Below are positions 48,086-61,000 of a DNA stretch of 64,000 nt, piece after piece. The position numbers and the translations under genes are program-made. The notes beneath the pieces are model-generated. The model searched no databases. It was not told the origin of the DNA and was given only the letters and a program-made list of their open reading frames with translations. The DNA is taken from assembly GCF_964355755.1 (NCBI RefSeq), contig NC_092673.1, positions 22,943,001-23,007,000 of the forward strand, read 5' to 3'. The DNA comes from Antedon mediterranea (taxonomy: Eukaryota; Echinodermata; Crinoidea; Comatulida; Antedonidae). The stretch's first letter is position 1, and each line of letters opens with the position of its first letter.

Positions 48086-49840
48086 TATCCGATATTGTTA
48101 TAGTGATATTTATTATCCCTGGTTCATGACCGAATTCGATTGATTGTACTGGCTTACTTTACCTCGGTATCTTAAGTATATTACACACATTGTCTACTGA
48201 AGATTAATAACGAGTCATTACCTACCTTAGCCAGAGGTTGTTGATGGAGACCATATCGTGGTTATGATTGAATTCGACGTATATGCCATGGTAGGCTACT
48301 AAGTTCTATCTCTTGTCCAAGCAATTTTACAGGTACTGTATATTATGAAGCTCTGCAGGCAAAAAAGAAACAATAACTAATAGCCATATAATATGTTTGG
48401 TTTTTAGGTCACTGGTCACGGTGTATCGCCGTTGGATCGCAGCAATTGACAATCGTCAGCTAAAATAACAATATGATATTTAGTCCGTAAGCGGAATAAA
48501 ACCCGTAAGCAAAGTCCTTCCAAGTATCCACGAATGCCATGCAGTCTCCTAGAAGTTTGGCTTAACTTCCAGAATTCTGTAAAACAACAATTCTTAAGAA
48601 TTAGTTTTTGTCAGCTTTAAAGTAAATCCATGCGTTCTAGTAAATTCTCCTTAGTGCCGAAGCGTCATGAGGAAAACCCAGGTGTGTAACCAGTGCCGCG
48701 GAACATTAGTTACCTACTATTCAAGGTACGGTGCCCATGTAGAGTTGATAATAATAGTGCAGTACTAAAGTACAATCCTTGATCATATGACAAAAGATAA
48801 CGGATGAGCAATGCAGATAAATAACTTCGATAAACACGCTTTCGAATATTATATAGGCCAATGTGTTGTTTTCTCACAAGTACCTAGATCTGTAATAGTC
48901 CCAAATGATCCATCTAAAGTGAACGTGCTGTGTGATACACAATTACGAAAACGTTTCTCGGAACAATTAGGCCTAAGCATTACCAAGATGAGTTATCATC
49001 GCAGGTTACTTTGTTTATAATAATATTCTATACAATTCAAGATAAATCTAAATAAAAGATTAAAATGTAGAGTGACGTATGATGTGATATTATACCGTTA
49101 TAATTTGATAATTGGATTTCGCTGTATAGTAGAAATGCATGGCGCAGTTTGTTTCAGTCTCTTGTACACAAATAACACAAGAGCCAATCTTTCGGTATAA
49201 ATCTAAATGTTTAATTTTTAAACAGAGGCGCCCTATTTTTAGATCATTTTATTGCATCCAATTTGTATAATTATTTGATTGTGTTAGGATATTTTGAAAC
49301 TGTAATTGCCACTAATTTGTATAAGAGAATTGAAAATGTTACTGAATGGATTAGAGAGGGTAGCCTACCATTCAGAGATAGGCCTATGTTGCAATAAAGT
49401 AAGAAACCAAACGGTTAGGCCTCGTCATGAAGCGTTTAGTTTGGAGGCATTAAACGTCACATTGTAAGAAGGCTGTATAGTTTAAATACTTCAGAAATAT
49501 TATATGTAAGCGATTTGCATTACCAAGTGTATAGGCCTATGTTTAGCTTAAAGTCAAGTAACATTGGACCACATGTACAAAACATAAGATCCAAAGAAAG
49601 AATCATGTGAACGACTTGGTAGTCATCGTCAGAAGGCGGCAGTTATTGATGTAACACATGAATTGAATTTGAATTGAATTCAAACGTGTAGGCTTTTCAA
49701 GAGGCATATTGAAGAATTGGCAGTCAGCGTCTGGGAGAGATACGACATGTTATAAATGACATGGACACTTCCAGAATTAAAATCTTTTAGGCCTACAAAT
49801 GAGGAGGCTTGGATAGGCCTACAGTAAGTCAACATGATCT

Positions 49841-50004
49841 TAAACTCTGTCTACACTATCAAACTAGTTTAACAAAAAAGTGTCATGTGCCCAAATATGG
49901 TAGTGATATGCTTAAATATGGTAGTGATATGACATCATTATGTCCATATATAGGCACATCACATTTTTTGTCACATAAAGTTTGATAGTGTAGACAGACC
50001 TTTA
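49841..50004. mobile_element. TA-flanked hairpin MITE, best-preserved copy
   Basis: Left AAACTCTGTCTACACTATC and right GATAGTGTAGACAGACCT have TA on each side. Inside, the order is AAACTAGTTTAACAAAAAAG, GTGCCCAAATATGGTAGTG (twice), TGACATCATTATGTCCATAT, GGCACATCACATTTTTTGTC and ACATAAAGTTT. The entire 164 bp can fold into one long hairpin with a small central loop. Confidence 0.8.
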
Positions 50005-50604
50005 TACACGAAAATAAATCAGATACCAGAAATAGTCATTGCTATCCTCGGAATTATTCATAGTAATCATAAAATTCAGATTAATGCAAATTATGTTTTC
50101 TCGATCATAATGGTGATGTTTTAATAATGAACAATAACAGCAGTAATTTCCTAGATTGCGTCCTCCGTCCACTTGTGTTTATTATTATGATTTATTCCAT
50201 TAACCTTCACACTGAGCTATGTTTATGTATTCTTATTTATTAGAAATAGTATAATAAGATAAAATGTGTTTAGATTGATTAAATCATGACAAGAGAAGTA
50301 TACAATTGTGTAATTATATTGCAATATATATTATACAAATGAAAATGAATTGAAAAAAATGAATCATAAATTCATTGTAAGCTTTTTCACTAATTGTATA
50401 CTGTAATACAACAGTTTAGAGTTGATTATCCATTTTAATAAGCACTCGACCTTATATTAATTCCAAGCTATGTAGAATACAAAATACAAAATAGTATACT
50501 AATACTAAATGTTATATAGTATCCTATTTTGTTAGGATTTCTGTATATTTTGTTTTAGATATATTCAATACCAATGCTTGACACATGTAAATAGCATTAA
50601 AGTT

Positions 50605-50775
50605 AGTAGACCTCAATTGAGGGGACACTTTTTGAACCAAACTGTATGTCCCCGGCCCCTCAAATTGATGAGGGTGTGTTTCATAGTATTTCCTCTTCTT
50701 TATTTCATAGGAAAGTGTCCCCGGGCTGGGTTTCCCCTTTAATAAGGTGTCCCCTTAATAGGGACTATACTGCAC
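50605..50775. repeat. Dispersed 'GTGTCCCCTTAATAGG' repeat
   Basis: GGGGACACTTTTTGAACC, ATGTCCCCGGCCCCTC, AAGTGTCCCCGGGCTGGG and GGTGTCCCCTTAATAGGGAC form a self-similar block related to the tandem array at 35945-36255. Confidence 0.5.
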
Positions 50776-52504
50776 CTCATTCAAAATAATTCATACATGA
50801 CCAATTACTGCCGATTATGGCCATGTTACATGTAATGTTACAATTTTGGTAGGCCTAATGAATTTGACTATAGATACCCGATAGATTCCGTATGGTATGT
50901 TAAACAGTTTATTATATTTCATTCTCCCTGTTAAACTTGCCCCAAGCCTGTATTTATTGTCTCTGTATTTTTTAAAATTTCGATTTTGTCTGAAAATACA
51001 AGCTCACAAGTAGTATGAAACGCCATATGTGCCACCATATTTATCTTTTTACTAATATTAAGTCAAAACTCTCCGAGACATGACACACGATGCGTTAGTA
51101 TCATGATGTAACACACCAGAATTGACTGATAATTTGATATACAGAGACATTTTTGTAATTGTTTCTCAACATTATAATTGCGATGTTGTGTGACACATTT
51201 TATAGTTCTATTCATGGAAATGAGACAACGTTCAGAACTATTATTACAACGATGCAATACGTGCCAACCTACCCAGCATCAATACATTAAGCGCACGTCA
51301 ATATTAATATGATGCTAATGCATAACATATACTAATATTGTTTTAGTCATAAATGAAATAAATTATAGTTCTTTGAAAGAGCTGCGATAAAAAGCAGTTG
51401 TTGTATCTACCGGCTAAATATCTACTTTTGTATCAGTTTGTCAAGTGCATTTAACGTAGATTGTCGAGGGCATTTAACGTCGTCGTAGTTGTCAAGTAAA
51501 TTCAACGTAGTTGTCAAGAGCATTTAACGGATTAGTGTAGACCTAATAGATTTAACTATTTGACATGCAATGAAAACAATTATTATTATAAGTTCGTGTT
51601 AAATTTAGTAATTTACAATTGATTTATTGTAAGAATCAAAAACATAGTTTCACGACGCCATGCCTCGTCCAAATCGAACTTCATGATGTCACAGCACACA
51701 CAAAATATTTTTAATAATCGTCATAATTTGGCCTTAGTTCTTTATTATTGCAACTGCATTGTATGCATTGAACGGTTATTTTTAAATGTTTATTGGGGAT
51801 GGGGGGGGGGGGGAGCGAGCTCGTAACGGTTGTTCGTACCATGGAGAAATAACTTATTTATACATTGTTATATACACATTTATTATTATTATTATTATTA
51901 TTTTTAGGGTCAATAACCCTTTTAAAAATATTTTAACATCGTCTATATATACGTCGTGAGGTGATTTCCTGCATGATTGTAATCAAAAACGGTACTGGGT
52001 TTGGTCTACTAGCGTTCCTGCTCCCAACCAGTCATCCATTCATAGAAGTAAGCCTACCTGGTGGTGGCCATAGAACGGTCCCGAGATAACGACTATACTT
52101 CGGCTTTAGTCGACAGAAGGTTGAAATATTGTTAGAGATAGAGTATACGATGTTTGATTATGTGTAGATGTGTGACTTGTTCTATTATTCAAATGATGTT
52201 ACGCAAAAAGAACTCGTTAACTTGTTGTTGACAACAGATTATGCTCAGGGGATTGCTCACCTAATATATATTGTAAAATTAAGAGATTGTGTCTAATGAT
52301 AATAGTTAAATTTTCTCATTAATATACATGGACTATTTTAAATAAATGGGATTTTAATGGTTATATTTGGTAGAATAATCTACTTTATATTCTAAGATAC
52401 AACGTACATTTGGAAATAAGTTCATATTGATTCACATCAGGGGGTAACCATTGGTTTTTATTCTAACCGTTTGAGAAATGGTACAGCGCTTGGTTCTCAC
52501 TATA
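50776..52504. other. No gene seen; simple repeats
   Basis: Contains a ~28-base tandem repeat at 51437-51535 (TTGTCAAG(T/A)GCATTTAACG units), a G run at 51798-51813 and an (ATT)n run at 51880-51904. No coding signal. Confidence 0.5.
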
Positions 52505-52838
52505 ACGTAACGCAAGTGCAATGCAAGCGATGTATCCAATGGCACGCGACAGTTCAAATAATATATCGCTCGTGATTGGTCAAATTACTTGCGTGTGCTT
52601 ACTTACGCCTTTACGTACGTCCTGTCCTGTAAGTGGTTTACACTGGGAGGTACGGTATTCCAGATCTGACACGTAACGCAAGTGCAATGCAAGCGAGGTG
52701 ACCAATGGCACGCGACAGTTCAAATAATATATCGCTCGTGATTGGTCAAATTACATGCGTGTGCTTACTTACGCCTTTACGTACGTCCTGTCCTGTAAGT
52801 GGTTTACACTGGGAGGTACGGTATTCCAGATCTGACAC
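52505..52838. repeat. Two tandem copies of a 166-base unit
   Basis: Each copy begins ACGTAACGCAAGTGCAATGC, contains CACGCGACAGTTCAAATAAT and CTCGTGATTGGTCAAATTAC and ends GGTATTCCAGATCTGACAC. The copies are nearly identical, so the duplication is recent. The unit is related to the outer repeat at 44590-44960. Confidence 0.85.
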
Positions 52839-53195
52839 CTTATTCATATCCTGAACTAATTAACCACTTGATACAGTAGTGTATTGTGGCCTAGTGAAGA
52901 AAATCATATTTCAAGATTCAAGCAACTTTGTGTGAACGAAGAAATTGATTTTTATTGTCACTGTGTGAACACAGAGTACCAAATGTGATGTTCACGTCAC
53001 AATCGTATAAATGCTTCTGGAGATAATTCGACTGGAGATGTGTTGCAGTTAGTAAATATAGCATTTATTTGATTAATAGAATAAGTTCGTGATGTCATGA
53101 AAACATTAACATTTACGAGAAAATTGTTTAAACGAAGTAATATTTGTAATCAGTGATAATCATAGTATGTGGAGTTTATATAAAGATCACTGGCT

Positions 53196-53348
53196 TAAAG
53201 CTCTGTCTACACTATCAAAAAAATGTGATGTACCCAAATATGGTAGTGATGTGCCCAATTATGGTAGAGATTTGACATCATCATGTCCATATATTGGCGC
53301 ATCACATTATTTTCTCACATAAAGTTTGATAGTGTGGACAGAGCTTTA
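53196..53348. mobile_element. TA-flanked hairpin MITE copy
   Basis: Left AAGCTCTGTCTACACTATC and right GATAGTGTGGACAGAGCTT, bordered by TA. The inverted ends differ at a single base, which suggests a recent copy. Confidence 0.8.
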
Positions 53349-56059
53349 GAACTCCCTTTATAAACATAAAATACATAAAAACATGTTATATGTAATATAC
53401 GGTACCGTAATGTACATTTTCATGGTGTTAAACAAATTAAACTAAACAAATCTACGAATCGCTCCACCATTAGGCCTAGACCCCAGTCTATTTGTGCCAA
53501 AATAATTCTAATCGCCGTCTACAACCTGTTCCATGTTCAGTAACTCACCTTAAATTAAAATTACTCACTAACACTAACAATAGAAAACCTGATATCATTA
53601 GCTGAAAATGTCAATAATAATGGTGCGCCACTGGCGAAATGCCCATTCAACAAGACTCAGACGATATATGTCCATTGATCTTTTTCCCTCCGTGTTTTAT
53701 TTAATCATATCGGGTTTTTCCAACTATCCCCTTTACTAACACCTTCTCGTGAAACGCAACTCCTTCTACGGGGACATAAGTGTGCCAAATCACATTTGTA
53801 GAAACCTTTGATCAGGCTATAAAAAAGTTATTACTATCAGTACAACAAACCTATCGAACTTATTATCTAGATGAATGAATATCCTCATTGCATTTTATCA
53901 TTTAAGCGCATAATAGAGTACGTTAGGTATCGGGAGCTGCATTTAAGTTTTAAGTCGATTCATTTTATTGAGGTGATCCTAGGCTGTTTTCTATGCGTGA
54001 GATCAGACATACTGTACATAGGCCACTGTTAGGTTAATCCAGAGGAAAGACGCAATCATTTACGCCCTATCGGTATTCTTCCTATAAATATACGAATTAT
54101 TGTATTGAGTGCATCAGAAGGTGTTCAAACCAGTGGTGCTACGGCCTACGTGCCGTTACAAACAGTAATCCCGCCGTACGTGTGGTTGGCTGATGCATGC
54201 ACTAATACTTTTAAATCCATTTATTGTGATGTTGATACTACACCCGAAATATATTTTCACGATTGAAGAAGAAGAGTGTTATAAGGAGTCGATTATTTTC
54301 AACGAGAAATTGTATTCGTGTATGTGATTGCAGTGATAAACGCAATTTCCTCAGCTTAATTTTACAATTATGGTCGGACTATTTTAAATTTAAATCGTAC
54401 CATTTTTATTAATTTATTCTGTGATTAATCAAAGTATAAGAAAAATACCTTGGGCTTTAAACCGATTACTTACATAATACCTGCTTGTTATAATACAACT
54501 TAAAAACAGGTGATAACTGTCATAAGATTATTGTACGTGTGAATTGGGAATAAATAATTCAAAGATTCCATATATATTAATATTAATCTCTAACAGGGAA
54601 TGGTAAGTTTACGTAAACTCACTTTTCACTGACAGTGTGTATACCTATTAGTATTAGAAACAGCCACTCGTGACGCAATGGGCCATTTTTACCATGGGCC
54701 GAGTGCACAAAGCTTCCTCGATACCTTTTTATGAATTTGCTCGTAAATATTATGTTTTGCTAAATGAAATTTTCTATTTTAAACTTTTTCCTAATTGGAA
54801 GAAATAGTGGGTGGATCGACTAAACAAAAAGGTTGTCAATCCGTGGAGGAAATATATATATTTCCTTTATATTGTCAAATCAAAGAATAAAAAAAAAAAT
54901 TGTTTGTTTTTTATGTATGTTATGTTTTTCTACAAATGGGGTTAAACTAGACAAAAGCAATCTAACTTTTGAAACCCCAGGCCTAATTGCAATTTCAAAA
55001 GTTGAATGAGAAAGACATTTTTATAGTACTCGTATACATTTTAAATTCAGACAACTACCAATCCAAAAAGTACGCCGTTTTTATGCACCTGCTATTCAAA
55101 ATATTAAATTACGGTATGTGAAATACGCTGCAACGCATGAATTTTACGTATTATCAATGTTTAATATTGTATATTAGATAATGCAATAGGCCTACGTACC
55201 TTCTTATTTCCTTGTATGATCACATTATTTTTTATCAAGTGACGCTGCCACATGTGAACTCAGGACGTGATCTACATGTAGTATAAATTGACGTTCTACT
55301 GCTCTGGTATTTAATTATATACAGTTGTGCTGTGATGTTTCTACTTAGATATTTGAGGGCGATAGTCAATAAGCTAAGTGTTATAAAAATGAAAAACGTT
55401 TTTTATTTTAATATTATGTTGAAAAGGACTGGTATAATCGGCATCCGAAACGAACCGGAAGGAACGATTAATGGAAGAATTCTCTTAAGGAAAATACTCA
55501 GCAGGAATGGGGACTTATTTTATCTCAAAATAAATAAACAATTAAATCTCACAGAGGATAACAATAAAATCCTGTGTTATGTTTCAAATCATAAATGTGT
55601 CGACCATGGAGGTATAAAAATATTTTATAAAATTGTTATACCTCCATGTGTCGACAGTATACTTTTCTATAATTTATACTTTCACCATAGGCCTAGTTTA
55701 ATTTCGGTATCTTTATTTCATTTATCTCACTTTTAACTGAAAAACATCAAAAACAATTCACTAAGGCAAATAAAAATCCGTAGCATGATTGAGGATTTTT
55801 TTAATTTTGATGTTTTTAATTAAAATCAAACAATTTCATACAAATAATCTACACAAAAAAATAGCAGCAAATTGAAAATGTTGGCAACGAGCGTCGGAGG
55901 TGAAAAACCAAGAGAATCAAAATATGGAACACAAACAATTAAGTATATCATTTCTAATTTCTCTCTAGGCCTAGTTTAATTAGTTTGTATCATCCTATGA
56001 AAATGATGTGCGTTACGTGTTGCGTAAAATTTATCAATCGCATTTCGTTTTGCCGCAGC
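53349..56059. other. No gene seen; one short hairpin
   Basis: AT-rich intergenic sequence. A 134-codon open frame at 55332-55736 lacks motifs and runs through the hairpin at 55597-55656, so it is not called as a gene. Confidence 0.45.
55597..55656. repeat. Near-perfect 20-bp inverted repeat
   Basis: TGTCGACCATGGAGGTATAA faces TTATACCTCCATGTGTCGACA across a loop of about 20 AT-rich bases. Confidence 0.7.
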
Positions 56060-56475
56060 AGCTTTGTTTTTTGTTTTTTTATTTATTCAATTTCTGCCAT
56101 ATACATAACAAAGAAGACAAAACAATTATAAAAGGAGGCACGGAAAGACCAAACAGGTGCTAAAAACCTATGCTAGTTGGTCAACCCAGAACAGAGAAAA
56201 ATAAATAAATTACGTTCTACAATAAAAGCATCGACAAGAAAGCGAACAACTACACACATTTTCAATATCAAAATTATTTTAAAAATAAATATTGAGATAA
56301 TTAAGTAATTTGGTTTTAAAAGAACTAACAGAAATATTTAAGTTGCGGATTTCACTGGGTAAGTTATTCCAAATTCTGGTAACACGTGGGATATATGATT
56401 GAAAAGAAGATTCAGTTCTGCAGCGACGAAGGTGAGTATCTCATCAAGGGACCGGATGAGTGGAGATAATATCAA
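56060..56475 (-). mobile_element. 5'-truncated LINE, last ~45 codons of ORF2 plus 3' UTR
   Basis: On the minus strand, the frame THLRRCRTESSFQSYIPRV, TRIWNNLPSEIR, then FKTKLLNYLN and a stop is the classic extreme C-terminus of a non-LTR reverse-transcriptase ORF. The 3' UTR runs left through TATGTATATGGCAGAAATTG to AATAAATAAAAAAAC, a poly(A)-like end. Confidence 0.7.
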
Positions 56476-57474
56476 TACATTATACTACTCTGTTAAATCT
56501 ATAAGCCTATCATGTAGTTTAATGTAGCATGGGCTTTATTATTACAAGCGTGCGTTCAACTTATGGAAATCCATAACATTGTTGGTGGTAGTCGATACGA
56601 TCTCAAATTACGGCGATATCGCGTAATGTATGACGACACGTTATAGTCCTAAATATGTAAACATATTCTATGAACTAGAAGTTAAGTGAGTGATTCATTT
56701 TTTCTAATTTTTACTATCACAATCTTAGAACGTGTGACGTCAACTGTGACAACAAATCATGACGTAACGTTATACTTCAAACTTCGTCAGCTTTGAGTGT
56801 TGACAATCAATTTACAGGTGGCACTACTTGATCATGGACCAATAGGCCTACATTATCAATTTAATACACCGGAATAATACAAAAATCGGACAACAATATC
56901 ACACATGTGTGACCTATAAACCATTTGACAACAAATCATAATTCAACAGAGCCATCAACACTAATGTTGACAACTACAAATATGACTAAACCTTTTAGCA
57001 ACAAAATGTTAGGCCTATTATATTATATTCACTGATAATTCAACCGACCACAGGTAGGTACTTTATGACCAAACGAAAGAAAAATACTTCAATGGGCCTA
57101 CAAAAATGGATTGGGCATTCATTGACGTTTCTAACCGAATCACCGACAATATTTGTTTCGCCATCACAGGCTAACGATATTTAGGCATTGTTCATTACAG
57201 ACAATTTGTTTGTCCTTTTTTGTTGTTAAAGGTGCACAGTTTAACAAAATGGCCTACATTTACTACTTTTGAAAAGGAAGAAATGGACAAGAATGATTAC
57301 ATTGAAAGTTCATCGCGTTGTTAAGCGTGCCTCGATCCCCTTCCTCGCAATGCAGAAAAGTTGTAATTGTGTGTATCAATAATATAGAACAGAATAAATG
57401 AAAGGGATAATCTGCCATAGGCCTATATCTTTTAGGTTAGTTTTACCAATTAAGTTTAAACTGTTGATTCATAT

Positions 57475-58075
57475 CAACCAGGAAAAATAAGAAAGTTTCA
57501 AAGTTTAGGCGCCTGTCAAAGCATAGTTGAAGTTACGTAATCACGCTTTATCAAAAATATTAGCTTGTGCGCATATGCTGATGAAAAGGCGCGCAAGGTT
57601 ACTTGGTTACGTATGTTTACTTTGCGTTGCTCCTTCACAACCTTACTTTTCGAGTTTTAAGGAAGACGTTTTATTGTATCTATAAGTATAAAATATGCTC
57701 TGTTGTAAGAAAGACTCGACCAGCGTCGTCCACGTGGTAAGTAAAGTCAAATTATTTAGTTCCAGATCATACAATACTATTTAAGTTCGATAATTAACTG
57801 TAATTTGTCGTTAAAAGAAAAGTTTGATTCTTAGCCTCGATCCATCCCCCCGGCGCGCCCACACATGGGCCGGCGCAGCGGGTGACGTATGGCACCGGGT
57901 GAGAGAGAGAGACCCTTCATCATTGCTGCTGCGCTCAAGCCAGAACATCGGCGCGCTCGTTTCGCGATCGACTTGTTGCGCAAAAGCTTTTTTTTTTAAA
58001 TTGAAACTGGTTTTTGCCATTTGATTTGGCTAAGCCTGGAACAAAAAATAATAATATGAATAATGATTTTTTTTT
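57475..58075 (+). repeat. Segmental duplication, copy A (promoter plus first exon)
   Basis: Begins CCAGGAAAAATAAGAAAGTT and ends in the GCCTGGAACAAAAAATAATA region. It matches copy B (58253-58905) closely along its whole length with a few indels. The unit contains the MLCC first exon and a CpG-rich patch (CGGCGCGCCCACACATGGG) followed by GAGAGAGAGA in the intron. Confidence 0.85.
57695..57736 (+). other. Alternative first coding exon a (MLCCKKDSTSVVHV)
   Basis: 14 codons, phase 0, donor GTG|GTAAGT. Located in duplication copy A. Confidence 0.65.
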
Positions 58076-61000
58076 AATTATTTGATTTGTAGTAATATAA
58101 ATATTTAATTTAAAAGTAGTAGCCATAGGTTAGTAATTATAGAATCATTTCTAATGATTATACTGTTGGCCTAGTTCTTTATACTTCATCTTCGAAATAG
58201 TATACAGTAGGCCTATAATGATTTTTTTAACGGGTAATAATAAATTTCATTTCAACCAGAAAAAATAAGAAAGTTTCAAAGTTCAGGCGCCTGTCAAAGC
58301 ATAGTTGAAGTTACGTAATCACGCTTTATTAAAAGTATTAGCTTGTGCGCATGTGCTGATGAAAAGGCGCGCAAGGTTACTTGGTTACGTATGTTTACTT
58401 TGCGTAGGCTCCTTCACAACATTACTTTTCGAGTTTTGATAAACAAGTTTTATTGTATCTATAAGTATAAAATATGCTCTGTTGTAAGAAGGATTCGACC
58501 AGCGTCGTCCACGTGGTAAGTTAAGTCAAATTATTTATTTCCAGATCATATACTAGGCCTACTATTTAAGTTCGGTAATTAACTGTAATTTGTCGTTAAA
58601 AGAACAGTTTGATTCTTAGCCTTGATCATCCATCCCCGGCGCGCCCCACACATGGGGGTCGGCGCAGCGGGTGACGTGTGGTACGCGGCGCCGAGAGAGA
58701 GAGACCTTCATCTGCGCTCAAGCCAGAACATCGGCGCGCTCGTTTCGCGATCGACTTGTTGAATTGTGCAAAAGCTTTTTTTTTAAACGGGTTTTTGCCA
58801 TTTGATTAGCCTGGAACAAAAAATAATATCAATAATAATTGTCGGGTTTTTGCCATTTGATTAGCCTGGAACAAAAAATAATAATATCAATAATAATTGT
58901 TAAGTAGGCCTAGGAGGCCTAGGCCTAGTTCTTTATGTTTAAGATTTAAACGTCGCGGCTAAAAAGGGTATTCACACCTGTTCCGGTCCGGGCGGCTCCA
59001 TCAATAAATCGAACGTCAATGTACAAGGTTTCGTTTTCACGCGACTACGCACATATCGAACGGCCGCGATTGGTGCATAGAGAGCCGCGTAGAGCGTCGT
59101 AAAAACGAAACATTGACGTTCGATTCGGAACATGTGTGAAACACCACACGTCATTTGTTTATCATGAACATGAACAATGTAAACAATAGGAAACCAAATT
59201 GATAGAGCGCGAAGAGAGAGCTCTCCGCCGTCAGCTTGAACGCGCGCATGATTTACCGATTGGAAACGCGCATTTGTTACCTGGTTACGTCGTTTGTTTA
59301 CTCTGCATTTATTGTTAATAATAATGAAACAAACTTGTTGTATCTCTTGCTGCTACTGAATAAAATGCTCTGTTGTACAAAGAATTCAACAAATGTCCAC
59401 TTGGTAAGTTAATAATAATACCATACCAGATATTATTTAAAGATTAATGATTATTTGTTAAAATTAAAGTTTGATTCTAGCGTCCAAGCAGACTAGAGAT
59501 AGTAGCCCCAACAACAGTTGTCGAGGTGGCGCGAGTGCCGAATCTCATAACTGCACGCTTGATTTTGTAACGCGAAATCCTGTACATATTGCGCAACTAG
59601 AAGTAGCGTAGCTAGGTAGTTAGTAGGGCCTAGCTAGTAGGAACCTGCTGTTTTTTTTGTTTTTGTTTTAATTGTTTGCGTAGCTAGGGCGTAGGCCTAT
59701 GCCTAGTAGTAGGCCTATCTATGGCTAGGCCCTAGTAATTAATTTTAAAACAAATAGTTTCCAGAGTAGCTAGGCTGGGCCTAAACTAGGCAAGAGGGCC
59801 TAGGCCTAGTTAGGCTAGGCCTAGTAGGCCTACCTAGGTAGGGCCTACACTAGGCCTAGTAATTATAAATTTGATGGGAATTTTGTAATACGATTTTTGT
59901 GTGTATTGCAATGTGAGCTTACACAACAACCGTGTGGCTGATTAAAACAAAAATACTGTTTTGCCTTTTTCTTTGTATATTTTAAATGACATGTCATTGT
60001 ATTGTATTGTCAATAACTATTATCGCCTAGACTCTATATATTATTGGCCAGATGTTTCCAGATCAAGACTAAACAACACTACGGGTAAAATATCTTCATT
60101 TTTAATTAGTTTGATGGGGCACGTTGCTTTTGAGTGAATGTTTCATATTGTTTTGTTAATGTTATATAGTAATGTGAAAGCTTTATCTTCATTTTTATTT
60201 AATTTGAATGATTATATAACATTAATAATATACACTATAGTATAGTAATAAAGTATTACTTTTTTCAATTGTTGTTTTGTTGTAATAAACTAAACCTTGT
60301 GTTGTTGTGTGTATTTTACATTTTTCTCATTACTACTGCAATATTATATTCATAATTACTTCTATCTATGGTGTTTTGTTTGGCTAACACTTCTACTTCT
60401 ATTATGCCTATGTTATAATTTTCATTGAATAATATTCACTATAGCATAGTAATAAAGTATTACTTTTTTCTATTGTTGTTTTGTTGTAATAAACTAAACC
60501 TTGTGTTGTTGTTTATATTTTATGTTTTTCTAACTAATGTACTTTACATTTTTCTCATTACTACTGCAATAATGATATTCATAATTACTTCTATCTATGG
60601 AGTTTTGTTTTGGCTAACACTTCTAACAAAACTATTCTTGTAAATGTTTCGTGTTTTTTTTTAATGTTTGCATAAACAAACTTAGATACAGTTTGTATAT
60701 TGAATTGAATTTAAGTATTGATTTAAATTAACTAATAATTTGGTAATTTCTTTAAATAAATTGTTAATAAATTATTGGTTAAATTATCATTTATTTACTA
60801 ATAATTGGTCTTATTGATTGAATAAATTTATCATTATCATCTGATCAATTAAAATAATAATGAATAAATAATAATAATGAATTAATGAATGAAACTTTAA
60901 CATGATATCAAAAAGCAACCGAAGTAATCAAAATCACCTAATAATAAATAAATATAATAATTCAATTATGAAGGCTGTAATTATTTTGAAAAATTATTTT

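Larger units (their letters stand above)
46439..49840. other. No coding gene seen; possible TESK 5' UTR exons
   Basis: No convincing coding exon. On the minus strand, a donor CTAAG|GTAGGT at about 48231 and an acceptor CTTTCAG at about 46490 could be spliced as TESK 5' UTR, but nothing confirms it. Confidence 0.35.

Noticed and set aside
48230-48330. TESK 5' UTR exon with donor CTAAG|GTAGGT
   Set aside because: Plausible but based on one donor motif only; mentioned in the region note and not called.
48811-49020. 69-codon plus-strand open frame
   Set aside because: Isolated and short, with no acceptor, donor or recognisable domain; expected by chance in this length of DNA.
55332-55736. 134-codon plus-strand open frame
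   Set aside because: No motif or family is recognised, there are no splice sites, the sequence is AT-driven, and it runs through an inverted repeat.
57811-58126. Overlapping short frames on both strands after first exon a
   Set aside because: They fall in the CpG-rich intron sequence. Indels between duplication copies A and B break the frames, so they are not conserved.
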